A DNA stretch of 35,873 nucleotides from Flavobacteriaceae bacterium (GTDB taxonomy: Bacteria > Bacteroidota > Bacteroidia > Flavobacteriales > Flavobacteriaceae), in assembly GCA_016780245.1 (NCBI GenBank), contig JADHME010000008.1:1-35873 (forward strand), read 5' to 3'. The notes under the pieces are model-generated. The model made no database searches, was not told the DNA's origin, and saw only the letters and a program-made list of their open reading frames with translations. The position numbers were made by a program, and so were the translations under genes. The stretch's first letter is position 1; each line of letters begins with the position of its first letter. Positions 27,368-35,317 of the stretch are shown piece after piece.

Positions 27368-28380
27368 TATTTTATGTCGACTAATTCAACTTCAAAAATT
27401 AGTGTTGCATTCGCGGGAATAACTCCATTCCCAGCACCAGTTGATCCATAACCAAGTTCACTAGGAATTACTAGTGTAGCTTTTGATCCTTTATTAAGTA
27501 GTTGCATAGCTTCATCCCACCCCTTAATAACTTGTCCAACACCACACGTGAACTCAATTGGTTCTCCTCTAGTAAATGATGAATCAATTTCTGATCCGTC
27601 AACAAGTTTAAGAGAGTAATGAACTGAAAGGATATCATCGACCTTTGCATTAGGACCACTTCCTTTTTTTGAAACTTTATATTTTAATCCACTTTCAGTT
27701 TCAATCATTCCTGATGTTAAATCATCTAGAAGTTTAGCTTCTTCTTCAGCTCTTAAAATATCTGCTTGACTCTTATTGGTTATATAGTTTTCAAATATCT
27801 TAGGAGCATCAAATTCCTCAGCATCTTTACCAATTCTTATGATCTTTATACTTTTAATAAGATCATCTTGAGCAATTTTATCAACAACATCTTGGCCAGA
27901 GTTAACCTTTCCAAAAACAGAATGCTTCCCATCAAGCCATGGAGTCTCTACATGAGTTATAAAGAATTGGCTTCCGTTTGTTCCTGGTCCAGCATTAGCC
28001 ATAGATAAAATACCTGGGCCTGTATGTTTTAATTCTTCACTAAATTCGTCATCAAACTGAAAGCCAGGTCCACCAGAGCCAGTTCCAGTAGGATCACCAC
28101 CTTGAATCATAAAATTATCAATTACTCTGTGAAATTTTAGACCATCATAATATGGTTTTCCAGAAAATTGTTCATCTGCTGCAGGGTGATTTCCTTCAGA
28201 TAATGCAACAAAATTAGATACAGTTAATGGCGTCTGCTTAAAAAATAGTTCTAATATTATATCACCTTTTGAGGTTTCTAGGCTTGCGTATATTCCTTCA
28301 TTTAGTTCAGAGTAATCATTCATATTACATGAGTTTAAGATTAGTATTGATGTTATAAATATGATAGATTTTTTAATCAT
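27367..28380 (-). CDS. Cyclophilin-FKBP fusion lipoprotein (peptidyl-prolyl isomerase)
   Basis: 337 residues. A lipoprotein signal peptide ends in a lipobox LILNSC (C18), so it is anchored in an envelope membrane. Residues about 31-185 are a cyclophilin domain: [14 protein letters not shown] with the catalytic Arg R85, [22 protein letters not shown] with the drug-site Trp W148. Residues about 228-337 are an FKBP domain: [34 protein letters not shown] and [13 protein letters not shown]. Both active sites look complete. It should catalyse proline isomerisation for folding of exported proteins. Such dual-family immunophilins have been described in flavobacteria. It overlaps the DHH gene by 8 bases and DUF3810 by 1. 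Confidence 0.93.
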   Translation of the reverse strand: MIKKSIIFITSILILNSCNMNDYSELNEGIYASLETSKGDIILELFFKQTPLTVSNFVALSEGNHPAADEQFSGKPYYDGLKFHRVIDNFMIQGGDPTGTGSGGPGFQFDDEFSEELKHTGPGILSMANAGPGTNGSQFFITHVETPWLDGKHSVFGKVNSGQDVVDKIAQDDLIKSIKIIRIGKDAEEFDAPKIFENYITNKSQADILRAEEEAKLLDDLTSGMIETESGLKYKVSKKGSGPNAKVDDILSVHYSLKLVDGSEIDSSFTRGEPIEFTCGVGQVIKGWDEAMQLLNKGSKATLVIPSELGYGSTGAGNGVIPANATLIFEVELVDIK

Positions 28381-29383
28381 AATATTCTTTTAAGTATTGT
28401 TTAATATCACTAATAAATTTCTTTTCAGTATTTATTAAGCTTAATTTTGAGATACCCCCAGCAGCATGAATATGCCCTCCACCATTAAAATATCTTGAAG
28501 CAAATATATTAACTTTAAAATCACCTTTAGACCTAAATGAAATTTTAATTAATTCATCCTCTTTTTTTTCTATAAATAATACAGAGCACAAAATTCCTTC
28601 AACACTAAGTCCAAAATTCACAAAACCTTCACTATCTCCTTTCTTAAAATTACTAGACTTTTGATCTCCATCGGTTATGAAAGTATACAATACAGGTAAA
28701 TCATCAACTTTTTTAAAGTTATTTATTGTAGTGCCAAGGAGTCTAAGTCTATCAAATTGAAAATTATTATGTAATTTTTCAAAAATGTCAGTAACATCTA
28801 CACCATGATCAATTAATTTGGATCCAACAAGTAGTGTTCTAGAAGTTGTTGAAGGAAAACGAAAAGAACCAGTGTCTGCAACTATTCCAGCATATAGACA
28901 TGTTGCAATGTTATTGTCAATTTTATTTGAATCTATATATGCGATGAAATCATAAATCATCTCACTTGTTGAACTCATTTTAGAATTAGAAATCATAAAG
29001 TCAGCATAATCATCTGGATTTTCATGATGATCAATCATAATGACTTTTGCAGATGATTTAGAGATTTTATATGAAACATTTTTAGCTCTTCCTAAACTAT
29101 TAAAATCTAGTGTAAAAATAATTTCAGCCTCATCAAATAAAACATCTGATTTCTCTTTTTGAGACTCGTAGACTATGACATTTTCTGAACCAGGAAGAAA
29201 GTTAAGTATCTCAGTAAATTCATTTGGTGAAATAATACTTACACTATGGTCATTTTTAAAAAAATGAAACAAAGCAAGACAACTTCCAAGTGCATCTGCA
29301 TCAGGACTACTGTGTGGTATTAAAATGATTTTCTTATTTGTAGATAGAATACTTTTAATACTTTCAAGAATCTTCTTATCCAT
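28373..29383 (-). CDS. DHH-family phosphoesterase (NrnA-like oligoribonuclease/pAp phosphatase)
   Basis: 336 residues, cytoplasmic. DHH domain: [12 protein letters not shown] (H24, D28, D30), a TLDFNSLGR stretch and the name-giving DHH at 118-120 in [17 protein letters not shown]1 domain at the C-terminus with the substrate-binding [10 protein letters not shown] (301-310). Length and motifs fit NrnA-type enzymes that degrade short RNA and 3'-phosphoadenosine 5'-phosphate; a c-di-nucleotide phosphodiesterase of the GdpP type is less likely because there are no membrane or GGDEF parts. First gene of the minus-strand run, divergent from ndk. Confidence 0.92.
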   Translation of the reverse strand: MDKKILESIKSILSTNKKIILIPHSSPDADALGSCLALFHFFKNDHSVSIISPNEFTEILNFLPGSENVIVYESQKEKSDVLFDEAEIIFTLDFNSLGRAKNVSYKISKSSAKVIMIDHHENPDDYADFMISNSKMSSTSEMIYDFIAYIDSNKIDNNIATCLYAGIVADTGSFRFPSTTSRTLLVGSKLIDHGVDVTDIFEKLHNNFQFDRLRLLGTTINNFKKVDDLPVLYTFITDGDQKSSNFKKGDSEGFVNFGLSVEGILCSVLFIEKKEDELIKISFRSKGDFKVNIFASRYFNGGGHIHAAGGISKLSLINTEKKFISDIKQYLKEYYD

Positions 29384-29392
29384 GAGTGGGCT

Positions 29393-29408
29393 AATATAAT
29401 ATTATATT
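29393..29408. repeat. Perfect 16-bp AT palindrome in the ndk/DHH divergent promoter region
   Basis: AATATAATATTATATT equals its own reverse complement. It lies 10 bases upstream of the DHH-gene ATG. All-AT palindromes of this size can arise by chance in this composition, so function is only a possibility. Confidence 0.3.
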
Positions 29409-29437
29409 GAAAATTAAAATAAAGTAATTACTAAAAC

Positions 29438-29467
29438 TTTGATTAATGTCAGATATTGTTAAATTTG
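29438..29467 (+). promoter_or_regulatory. Promoter of ndk (leaderless)
   Basis: TTTG (29438-29441), an 18-base spacer, then TAAATTTG (29460-29467), both exact matches to the Bacteroidota consensus. Only four bases (CCGC) separate the box from the ATG at 29472, so transcription should begin at the start codon. Confidence 0.75.
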
Positions 29468-29471
29468 CCGC

Positions 29472-29894
29472 ATGAATTCAAATAGAACATTTACTATGCT
29501 TAAGCCTGACTCAATAGAGCAGGGGTACATGCTTCCAATTCTAAACATGATAAAAGAAGCAGGGTTTAAAATAATTGCGCTGAAGTACAAAAAAATGACT
29601 AAAGAAGAAGCTGAACAATTTTACTCGATTCACTCAGATAGGCCATTTTTTAATGATTTAATTCAGTTTATGACACGAGGTCCAATAGTTGCAGCAGCAT
29701 TAGAAAAAAATAATGCAGTTGATGACTTTAGAAAACTTATTGGTTCTACTGATCCAATAGAAGCTGAGGAGGGTACAATTAGAAAAAGATATGCTAAATC
29801 TAAAGGAGAAAATGCAGTACACGGATCAGATAGTGATGAGAACGCTTCTATCGAAATAAGCTTTCACTTTAGCGATAGCGAAATTTTTAGTTAA
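29472..29894 (+). CDS. ndk: Nucleoside-diphosphate kinase
   Basis: 140 residues, normal length. Transfers phosphate from ATP to other nucleoside diphosphates through a phospho-His intermediate. [10 protein letters not shown] (K11 contacts phosphate), [34 protein letters not shown] and the catalytic H117 in [12 protein letters not shown] are all present. The ATG is fixed by the promoter box four bases upstream. It is a single-gene unit whose 3' end overlaps the 3' end of the convergent DUF721 gene by 8 bases, leaving no room for a terminator. Confidence 0.97.
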   Translation: MNSNRTFTMLKPDSIEQGYMLPILNMIKEAGFKIIALKYKKMTKEEAEQFYSIHSDRPFFNDLIQFMTRGPIVAAALEKNNAVDDFRKLIGSTDPIEAEEGTIRKRYAKSKGENAVHGSDSDENASIEISFHFSDSEIFS

Positions 29895-30180
29895 GGACTA
29901 ACTCTTTTACATATTCTTTTCCTAATTCCTGATTTATAAGTTTAATTACCTTATTCTTTTCAAAAAATAATTCTTCTTTAAGCACTGAGGATTTAAGTTT
30001 TATGTATAGTATACCTTTTTTATATTTTACACTGTAAGTGTATTTTTGAATGTTTTCACCCATAGTCTTAATCCATGCCTCTTGAACTCTTAGATTGTCA
30101 ATCCCAACTCTAAAATGTTTTTGTGAGATAACATCTTCTAAAACTTTTGAAATATTTTTAATCTCTCCTCTTTTAGCCAT
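29887..30180 (-). CDS. DUF721 (DciA-like) protein
   Basis: 97 residues. Pattern of the DUF721 family: [11 protein letters not shown] near the start, the conserved central Trp in [17 protein letters not shown], then [33 protein letters not shown] with the SxxxxELxxxK signature. DciA, the best-studied family member, loads or activates the replicative helicase in bacteria without DnaC; whether this short form does so is inference. It follows recF directly (8-base overlap), the usual place for this family, which supports a replication role. Confidence 0.88.
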   Translation of the reverse strand: MAKRGEIKNISKVLEDVISQKHFRVGIDNLRVQEAWIKTMGENIQKYTYSVKYKKGILYIKLKSSVLKEELFFEKNKVIKLINQELGKEYVKELVLN

Positions 30181-31273
30181 TTAAATATATTTTTTCTAAA
30201 TCAAATATTTCTTCTTTATTCTTTAGTCCAGATAAAGCATCTTTTACTCTGTCAATATGAGTATCTGTTATAAATATCTGACTAAAATCTTTCTTTTCCA
30301 GAATTTGTACTATTTGTCTGACTCGTTCTTGGTCAAGTTTATCAAAAATATCATCTAGTAATACAATTGGTGAATTGCCAAATTTTGTTTTATAATAATC
30401 AAATTGAGCAAGTTTTAAAGCAATCAGAAATGATTTTTGCTGTCCTTGACTCCCAAAATTTTTAATTTTGTTATTTTCAATTATAAAATTTAAGTCATCT
30501 CTATGTGTCCCTTTAGAAGTATATTGCAAAAATCTATCCTTAGATAAACTTTCACTTAAAATCTCTGAAAAACTTCCAGAATTTAAATCACTTTTATAGT
30601 TTATGTCAACAGATTCATTTCCAGAGCTTATATCAGAGTAATACTTTTTAAATATTGGTATAAAAGTTTTTAAAAAGTTAGTTCTTTCTTTAAAAATTGG
30701 AGTTCCTAGACTAATTAGTTGTTGGTCATATGAATCAATTGTATCCTTGTCAAATTTCCTATTAATAAAGAAGTACTTCAATAAGGAATTTCTTTGAGTA
30801 ATAACTTTTCCATAATCTATAACTCTCTGTAGATATATCTTGTCAACCTGACCTATAACTGAATCTATAAACTTTCTTCTCATTTCACTTCCTTCTGTAA
30901 TAAGATTACGATCATGAGGTGAAATAATAATTAAGTTTACTAAGCCAATATGATCAGAAATTCTTTTATATAACTTGCTATTTCTTTTAATAACTTTCTT
31001 TTCTCCATTTTTGAAGTAACAATGTACATTCTCACCTCTGTTGTTAATTTCAAAATCTCCATTAATTGAAAAATAATCTTGACCAATTTTAACATTTTGT
31101 GATGTTGAAGGATTAAAATAGCTTTTAGTAAATGCTAAATGATATATAGTGTCAATTATATTGGTTTTTCCAATACCATTCTTTCCAATGAAACAATTGA
31201 TTTTTTTACTAAAAATAAACTTTAGTTTGTCTAGATTTTTATAATTATCAATTTTTAGTGAATGTAAAAACAT
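30173..31273 (-). CDS. recF: DNA replication/repair protein RecF
   Basis: 366 residues. An SMC-like ATPase that binds gapped DNA and helps RecOR load RecA. Walker A is GKNGIGKT (30-37), the ABC signature is SQGQQKS (275-281), and Walker B with catalytic acidic residues is IVLLDDIFDKLD (303-314), followed by the D-loop-like FITDTHIDRV. The central ISPHDRNLITEGSEMRRKFID stretch is typical for RecF. Full length. It has its own promoter (31284-31313) in the short divergent region shared with the TPR gene, and overlaps DUF721 by 8 bases. Confidence 0.95.
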   Translation of the reverse strand: MFLHSLKIDNYKNLDKLKFIFSKKINCFIGKNGIGKTNIIDTIYHLAFTKSYFNPSTSQNVKIGQDYFSINGDFEINNRGENVHCYFKNGEKKVIKRNSKLYKRISDHIGLVNLIIISPHDRNLITEGSEMRRKFIDSVIGQVDKIYLQRVIDYGKVITQRNSLLKYFFINRKFDKDTIDSYDQQLISLGTPIFKERTNFLKTFIPIFKKYYSDISSGNESVDINYKSDLNSGSFSEILSESLSKDRFLQYTSKGTHRDDLNFIIENNKIKNFGSQGQQKSFLIALKLAQFDYYKTKFGNSPIVLLDDIFDKLDQERVRQIVQILEKKDFSQIFITDTHIDRVKDALSGLKNKEEIFDLEKIYLNG

Positions 31274-31274
31274 A

Positions 31275-31304
31275 TTTGCTATTCAAAATAAAACATTAAT
31301 TTTG
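31275..31304 (+). promoter_or_regulatory. Promoter of the TPR-ribH-mutL-rhomboid operon
   Basis: TTTG (31275-31278), an 18-base spacer, then TAATTTTG (31297-31304), both consensus. The box ends 17 bases before the ATG at 31322. It interlocks with the oppositely directed recF promoter. Confidence 0.7.
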
Positions 31305-31313
31305 GGATTCAAA
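31284..31313 (-). promoter_or_regulatory. Promoter of recF
   Basis: On the minus strand TTTG (31313-31310), an 18-base spacer, then TTATTTTG (31291-31284), one mismatch to TAnnTTTG. Ten bases separate the box from the recF ATG, so the leader would be only a few bases. It overlaps the divergent operon promoter, so RNA polymerase may be unable to serve both at once. Confidence 0.5.
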
Positions 31314-31321
31314 AAATTATT

Positions 31322-32083
31322 ATGGCAACATTCAATAGAAGAGGTTATAAAAAAAGTAGAACAAAAACAACAAATCAAGGTGAAAAAAGTCAAACTGCTG
31401 AAGTTTTTGATTCACTAGATTCTACTGCAAATAAATCTGAACAGTGGATACTAAAAAATCAGAATAAAATTTTTTCAATTATTGCTTTAATTTCATTGTC
31501 TGTTCTATCTTATTTAGGATACCAGAGATTTATTGCAGAACCTAAAGAAACAGAGGCTATAAGTGAGCTAAATCAAGCACAATATTTTTTCGAATTAGCA
31601 CTAGTATCAAATGAATCAGATTCACTATTTAATTTAGCTTTAAATGGAGGTGAAGGAAAATATGGATTTCTTGACATTGTAGATGAATATTCTGGTACAA
31701 AAGCTGCAAATCTAGCAAGCTACTCTATTGGTATGTCATATTTGAACCTTAAAGAATATGACAAAGCTATAGTTTACCTTGAAAAATTTAATTCAGATGA
31801 TATATTGCTAAAGTCCATCTCTTTAGGAACTATTGGAGATTGTTTCTCAGAGTTGAACCAACCAGAGGAAGCATATGAATATTATCAAAAGGCCTTCAAC
31901 CACAACGAAAACATTTATACTACTCCAAAATATTTATTTAAAGCTGCACTTATAGGTTCTGAAATAGGTAAATATAGGTCTGCAATAAATTATTTAAATA
32001 GAATCAAAGAAGAATTTCCAGATTCTTACGAATCTAGTTTAGTTGAAGTCCAACTTGGTAGAATTGAAAATCTAAATAACTAA
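31322..32083 (+). CDS. Membrane-anchored TPR protein (YfgM-like)
   Basis: 253 residues. A Lys/Arg/Thr-rich N-terminus of about 48 residues is followed by one membrane segment (about 50-66, FSIIALISLSVLSYLGY) and a periplasmic-side domain of TPR repeats (NLASYSIGMSYLNLKEYDKAIVYLEKF, SLGTIGDCFSELNQPEEAYEYYQKAF, RSAINYLNRIKEEFPDSYE). This topology resembles YfgM/DUF2133-type ancillary SecYEG or envelope-assembly proteins; the exact role is unknown. It starts the operon that continues with ribH (1 base apart). Confidence 0.85.
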   Translation: MATFNRRGYKKSRTKTTNQGEKSQTAEVFDSLDSTANKSEQWILKNQNKIFSIIALISLSVLSYLGYQRFIAEPKETEAISELNQAQYFFELALVSNESDSLFNLALNGGEGKYGFLDIVDEYSGTKAANLASYSIGMSYLNLKEYDKAIVYLEKFNSDDILLKSISLGTIGDCFSELNQPEEAYEYYQKAFNHNENIYTTPKYLFKAALIGSEIGKYRSAINYLNRIKEEFPDSYESSLVEVQLGRIENLNN

Positions 32084-32084
32084 A

Positions 32085-32558
32085 ATGTCTGCTAAGCAAT
32101 TTGAATATATTAACAAAGATTTTGAAGTATTAAATCCTGATAAATTAAAAATTGCATGTGTTGTCTCAGAGTGGCATAATGAAATTACCGAGAAACTATT
32201 AAACGGTGCAAAAAATATACTGACAAAAAATGGTGTTAAAGAAAAAAATATTTCTAAAATTAATGTTCCTGGTAGTTTTGAGTTAATATTTGCCTGTAAA
32301 AACCTAATTAATAAAGATTTTGATGCAGTTATAGCAATTGGATGTATAATTCAAGGTGAAACAAGACACTTTGAATTTGTATCAAATGCTGTTTTAAATG
32401 GTATTAAAGATCTAAATATTATATCTGACATACCTATAATTTTATGCGTATCAACAGATGACAATATAAGCCAATCTATTGATAGGAGTGGTGGTAAGTA
32501 TAATAAGGGTGAAGATTCTGCAATTGCCGCTCTTAAAATGATTACATTTAATCAATGA
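32085..32558 (+). CDS. ribH: 6,7-dimethyl-8-ribityllumazine synthase
   Basis: 157 residues, normal length. Condenses 5-amino-6-ribitylaminouracil with 3,4-dihydroxybutanone phosphate, the penultimate step of riboflavin synthesis. SEWHNEIT (W30-H31-N32, substrate ring stacking), VPGSFELIFACKN (61-73), AIGCIIQGETRHFEFVS with the catalytic H95, and the C-terminal STDDN..QSIDRSGGKYNKGEDSA are present. No other rib gene is adjacent. Its TGA stop overlaps the next gene's ATG (ATGA). Confidence 0.96.
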   Translation: MSAKQFEYINKDFEVLNPDKLKIACVVSEWHNEITEKLLNGAKNILTKNGVKEKNISKINVPGSFELIFACKNLINKDFDAVIAIGCIIQGETRHFEFVSNAVLNGIKDLNIISDIPIILCVSTDDNISQSIDRSGGKYNKGEDSAIAALKMITFNQ

Positions 32559-32842
32559 AAGTTAACTTCTTTAAGTTAAATAAAAATAGAAAATTCAATT
32601 ATACTCCTCGTTTTTACAAAGGTAAAGATGATGTTCCGGCATCTTTTGAATCAAAGTTTTCTGTTTACAGAGAGTCATATAACTCAAACGACATCGGAAA
32701 GCATTGGGCTGATCAAAGGTTTAAAATGCGTAATAGAAAAAACAGGGGTATTAATATGACATTAATCTTAATTGTTCTTTTCCTTATTTTGGTATTTTTA
32801 TATATCATTGATTTTGATATAAATATTTTCTTTACCAGTTAA
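32555..32842 (+). CDS. Small basic protein with C-terminal membrane segment (between ribH and mutL)
   Basis: 95 residues. Residues 8-22 (LNKNRKFNYTPRFYK) resemble a conserved N-terminal motif I recall from short proteins next to ribH in many Flavobacteriia, some mislabelled as riboflavin synthase beta subunit. The middle is basic and charged; residues about 68-85 (MTLILIVLFLILVFLYII) form one membrane helix, followed by a short tail (DFDINIFF). With the basic part before the helix, the N-terminus is probably cytoplasmic. Function unknown. It overlaps ribH by 4 bases and the mutL ATG by one base (TAATG). Confidence 0.8.
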   Translation: MKVNFFKLNKNRKFNYTPRFYKGKDDVPASFESKFSVYRESYNSNDIGKHWADQRFKMRNRKNRGINMTLILIVLFLILVFLYIIDFDINIFFTS

Positions 32843-34587
32843 TGTCAGACATAATTAAAATTTTACCAAGTGATGTTTCAAATAAAATTGCTGCTGGTGA
32901 AGTAGTTCAAAGGCCATCTTCTGTACTAAAAGAACTCGTAGAAAATTCTGTTGATGCAAATTCAACAAGAATTCAGATTATAATTAAAGATGCTGGAAAA
33001 AATCTAATTCAGGTAATTGATAATGGAAAAGGAATGTCAAAAAATGATATGCATTTATCATTCATAAAACATGCGACATCAAAAATTAATAAAATAGAAG
33101 ATATTTTCTCTATTTCATCAATGGGATTTCGTGGAGAAGCATTAGCTGCTATTGCCTCAGTTTCAATGTTAGAAATGGAATCAATTAATGATGATCAAAA
33201 TGGGCATTTTATTGAAATTAATGGTGGCGAGCTCTTAAGGGAAAAGGACTCAAATATTCAAGAAGGCACCTCTATTAAAATAAAGAATATATTCTACAAC
33301 GTACCAGCACGAAGAAACTTCTTAAAATCCGATTTTGTTGAACTTAGGCATATACTTGACGTTTTTCATAGGTTGGCAATTTCGCATCCAGAAATTGAAT
33401 TTTCATTTATTAATAATGAAGAGGAGATTTTTTATCTAAAAGAGGAGTCATTAAACAAAAGAATTATATCAATATTTGGAGAAAAAATCAGAGAAAATTT
33501 AATCCCTATTAATGAGAGTACCCAAATTGCTAATATTTCCGGTTTTGTTTTAAAGCCTGAATTTTCAAAAAAATCGAGGAGTAATCAGTTTATTTTTGTG
33601 AATAACAGATTTATTAAAAGTCAATTTATTAATCATTCAATTTCTACGTCATATGATGGTTTACTAAAAGATGGATATTACCCAGGATATTTTCTCTTTA
33701 TAGAAATAGATCCTACCAGAATAGATGTTAATGTCCATCCAAATAAAACTGAAATAAAATTTGATGATGATCAAAATTTATATTCAATAATAAATTCCTC
33801 TGTTAAACATTGTCTTGGTATATACCAGGTTAGTCCTGTCCTTGACTTTGACAAGGATCCTTCAATGGATATCTCCTATGAACAAGTTAAGTCACAGCCA
33901 ACTTCTCCTAGTATTGAGATTAATTCTGATTTTAACCCCTTTAAGGTTTTTAGTGAAAAGGAATCAAATAAAGTTATTGAAGATGACCTAGCTAACAATA
34001 ATATATTAAACTTGGAGGTTGATAATAATCACGCTTTAAAGATTTTCCAGATTTTGAATAAATTTATTGTAAGTACTAACAAGTCATCTCTTATTATAAT
34101 AAATCAAAATTTAGCTCATCAAAGAATATTGTATGAGTCTTTTTTAAAATCAATTTTTGAGAAGTCTGTTAATTCTCAAAAGTTAGTTTTTCCAATTGAG
34201 ATAAGTTTAACAAAAAAACAATTATTACTATATAATAAAATTATCGATGAATTTAAATCAATTGGTTTTGATATAATTGTTAGGAATGAATTAATGCTTA
34301 TTGAATCCATTCCATTTGGAATAGAAAAAAATAACGTAGAAGAAGTTATTGAAAATATTCTCAATGAGGACTTTAATACTTCTAATGATTTTAGTGCATC
34401 TGATTTCTTTGCAAAAAGACTTTCAAAAATTACTTCAATTAAATCGGGTCAAAAACTTAATTCAGATGAGCAGGAGTATATTGTAAATCATTTATTTTCA
34501 TGTAAAGAACCTAATCTGTCACCTGATAATAAGCAAATATTTATTACTTTAAATAAAAACGATATAGAAAACAAATTTAATGGGTAG
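32842..34587 (+). CDS. mutL: DNA mismatch repair protein MutL (substituted endonuclease motif)
   Basis: 581 residues. The N-terminal GHKL ATPase is complete: ELVENSVDA (31-39), DNGKGM (60-65), KHATSKI (76-82), GFRGEAL (95-101), FYNVPARRNF, and the transducer domain with NNRFIKS and DVNVHPNKTEIKF. The C-terminal dimerisation domain lies after a variable linker (about 335-395). The canonical endonuclease motif DQHA(X)2E(X)4E reads N-Q-N-L-A-H-Q-R-I-L-Y-E at 421-432, so Asp, His and the first Glu are replaced. The C-terminal CKEPNLSP replaces the CPHGRP motif. It may work without its own nuclease. Flanked by overlaps on both sides. Confidence 0.95.
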   Translation: MSDIIKILPSDVSNKIAAGEVVQRPSSVLKELVENSVDANSTRIQIIIKDAGKNLIQVIDNGKGMSKNDMHLSFIKHATSKINKIEDIFSISSMGFRGEALAAIASVSMLEMESINDDQNGHFIEINGGELLREKDSNIQEGTSIKIKNIFYNVPARRNFLKSDFVELRHILDVFHRLAISHPEIEFSFINNEEEIFYLKEESLNKRIISIFGEKIRENLIPINESTQIANISGFVLKPEFSKKSRSNQFIFVNNRFIKSQFINHSISTSYDGLLKDGYYPGYFLFIEIDPTRIDVNVHPNKTEIKFDDDQNLYSIINSSVKHCLGIYQVSPVLDFDKDPSMDISYEQVKSQPTSPSIEINSDFNPFKVFSEKESNKVIEDDLANNNILNLEVDNNHALKIFQILNKFIVSTNKSSLIIINQNLAHQRILYESFLKSIFEKSVNSQKLVFPIEISLTKKQLLLYNKIIDEFKSIGFDIIVRNELMLIESIPFGIEKNNVEEVIENILNEDFNTSNDFSASDFFAKRLSKITSIKSGQKLNSDEQEYIVNHLFSCKEPNLSPDNKQIFITLNKNDIENKFNG

Positions 34588-35317
34588 GGTAAGTGAAATA
34601 GTAAAACATTTAGTCATAATTAATGTGATTTTTTATGTTGCATCAATGGTTTTTGGAGAGTTGATGTATGATCTCTTTGCTATGCACTATCCAAAAAATT
34701 CGACTTTTTTTCTTTGGCAACCTCTTTCTCACATGTTCATGCATGGTGATACAACTCATATTTTATTTAATATGTTTGGTCTATGGATGTTTGGTACTCC
34801 ATTAGAACAAATGTGGGGTAAGCAAAAATTTATTTTTTTCTATTTGTCTGCTGGTTTTGGTGCCGTTCTTATTCAAACTCTAGTATATCACTATGATGTT
34901 TTATCTGTAACACAATTATTAATTGATAATGGCTTAACAAAAAATGAGATAAATAGTTTTTTTGAAACAGGTAGACTAAATACCAGTCTAATACAGACAT
35001 TAGGAGAAGCAAAGCTTGCTTCTGGAATTCAATCATATAAGGCAGTTATGGTGGGTGCATCTGGAGCTCTTTATGGAATACTAGTTGGATTTGCTATGTT
35101 ATTTCCAAATGTTCAACTAATGCTTCTTTTTCCACCAATACCTATTAAAGCTAAATATTTAGTACCACTTCTAATTTTATTTGACCTTTTCTTTGGATTC
35201 ACATCATATTCAGTTGGCCCAATCGCTCACTTTGCTCACATTGGTGGAGCAATTACTGGATTTATAATGATGTGGTACTGGAAAAAAAATCAGTTTAATA
35301 ATAAAAGATGGAATTAG
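34580..35317 (+). CDS. Rhomboid family intramembrane serine protease
   Basis: 245 residues with about six membrane segments. The HxxxN motif of the oxyanion side is HILFN (H60, N64), preceded by WQPLSHMFMHGD. The catalytic Ser lies in GASGALYG (S161) and the catalytic His in HFAHIGGAITG (H220). All three elements are present, so activity is expected. A hydrophilic insertion (about 105-155) separates the early and late membrane segments. Rhomboids cut membrane proteins within the bilayer. It overlaps mutL by 8 bases and the next rhomboid by 10. Confidence 0.94.
   Translation: MGRVSEIVKHLVIINVIFYVASMVFGELMYDLFAMHYPKNSTFFLWQPLSHMFMHGDTTHILFNMFGLWMFGTPLEQMWGKQKFIFFYLSAGFGAVLIQTLVYHYDVLSVTQLLIDNGLTKNEINSFFETGRLNTSLIQTLGEAKLASGIQSYKAVMVGASGALYGILVGFAMLFPNVQLMLLFPPIPIKAKYLVPLLILFDLFFGFTSYSVGPIAHFAHIGGAITGFIMMWYWKKNQFNNKRWN

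Noticed and set aside
27471-28008. Open frames within the immunophilin gene (minus 27471-27659, plus 27766-28008)
   Set aside because: Alternative frames of a gene whose two domains are fully conserved in the main frame.
34176-34364. Minus-strand open frame opposite mutL
   Set aside because: Antisense to the MutL C-terminal domain, no support.
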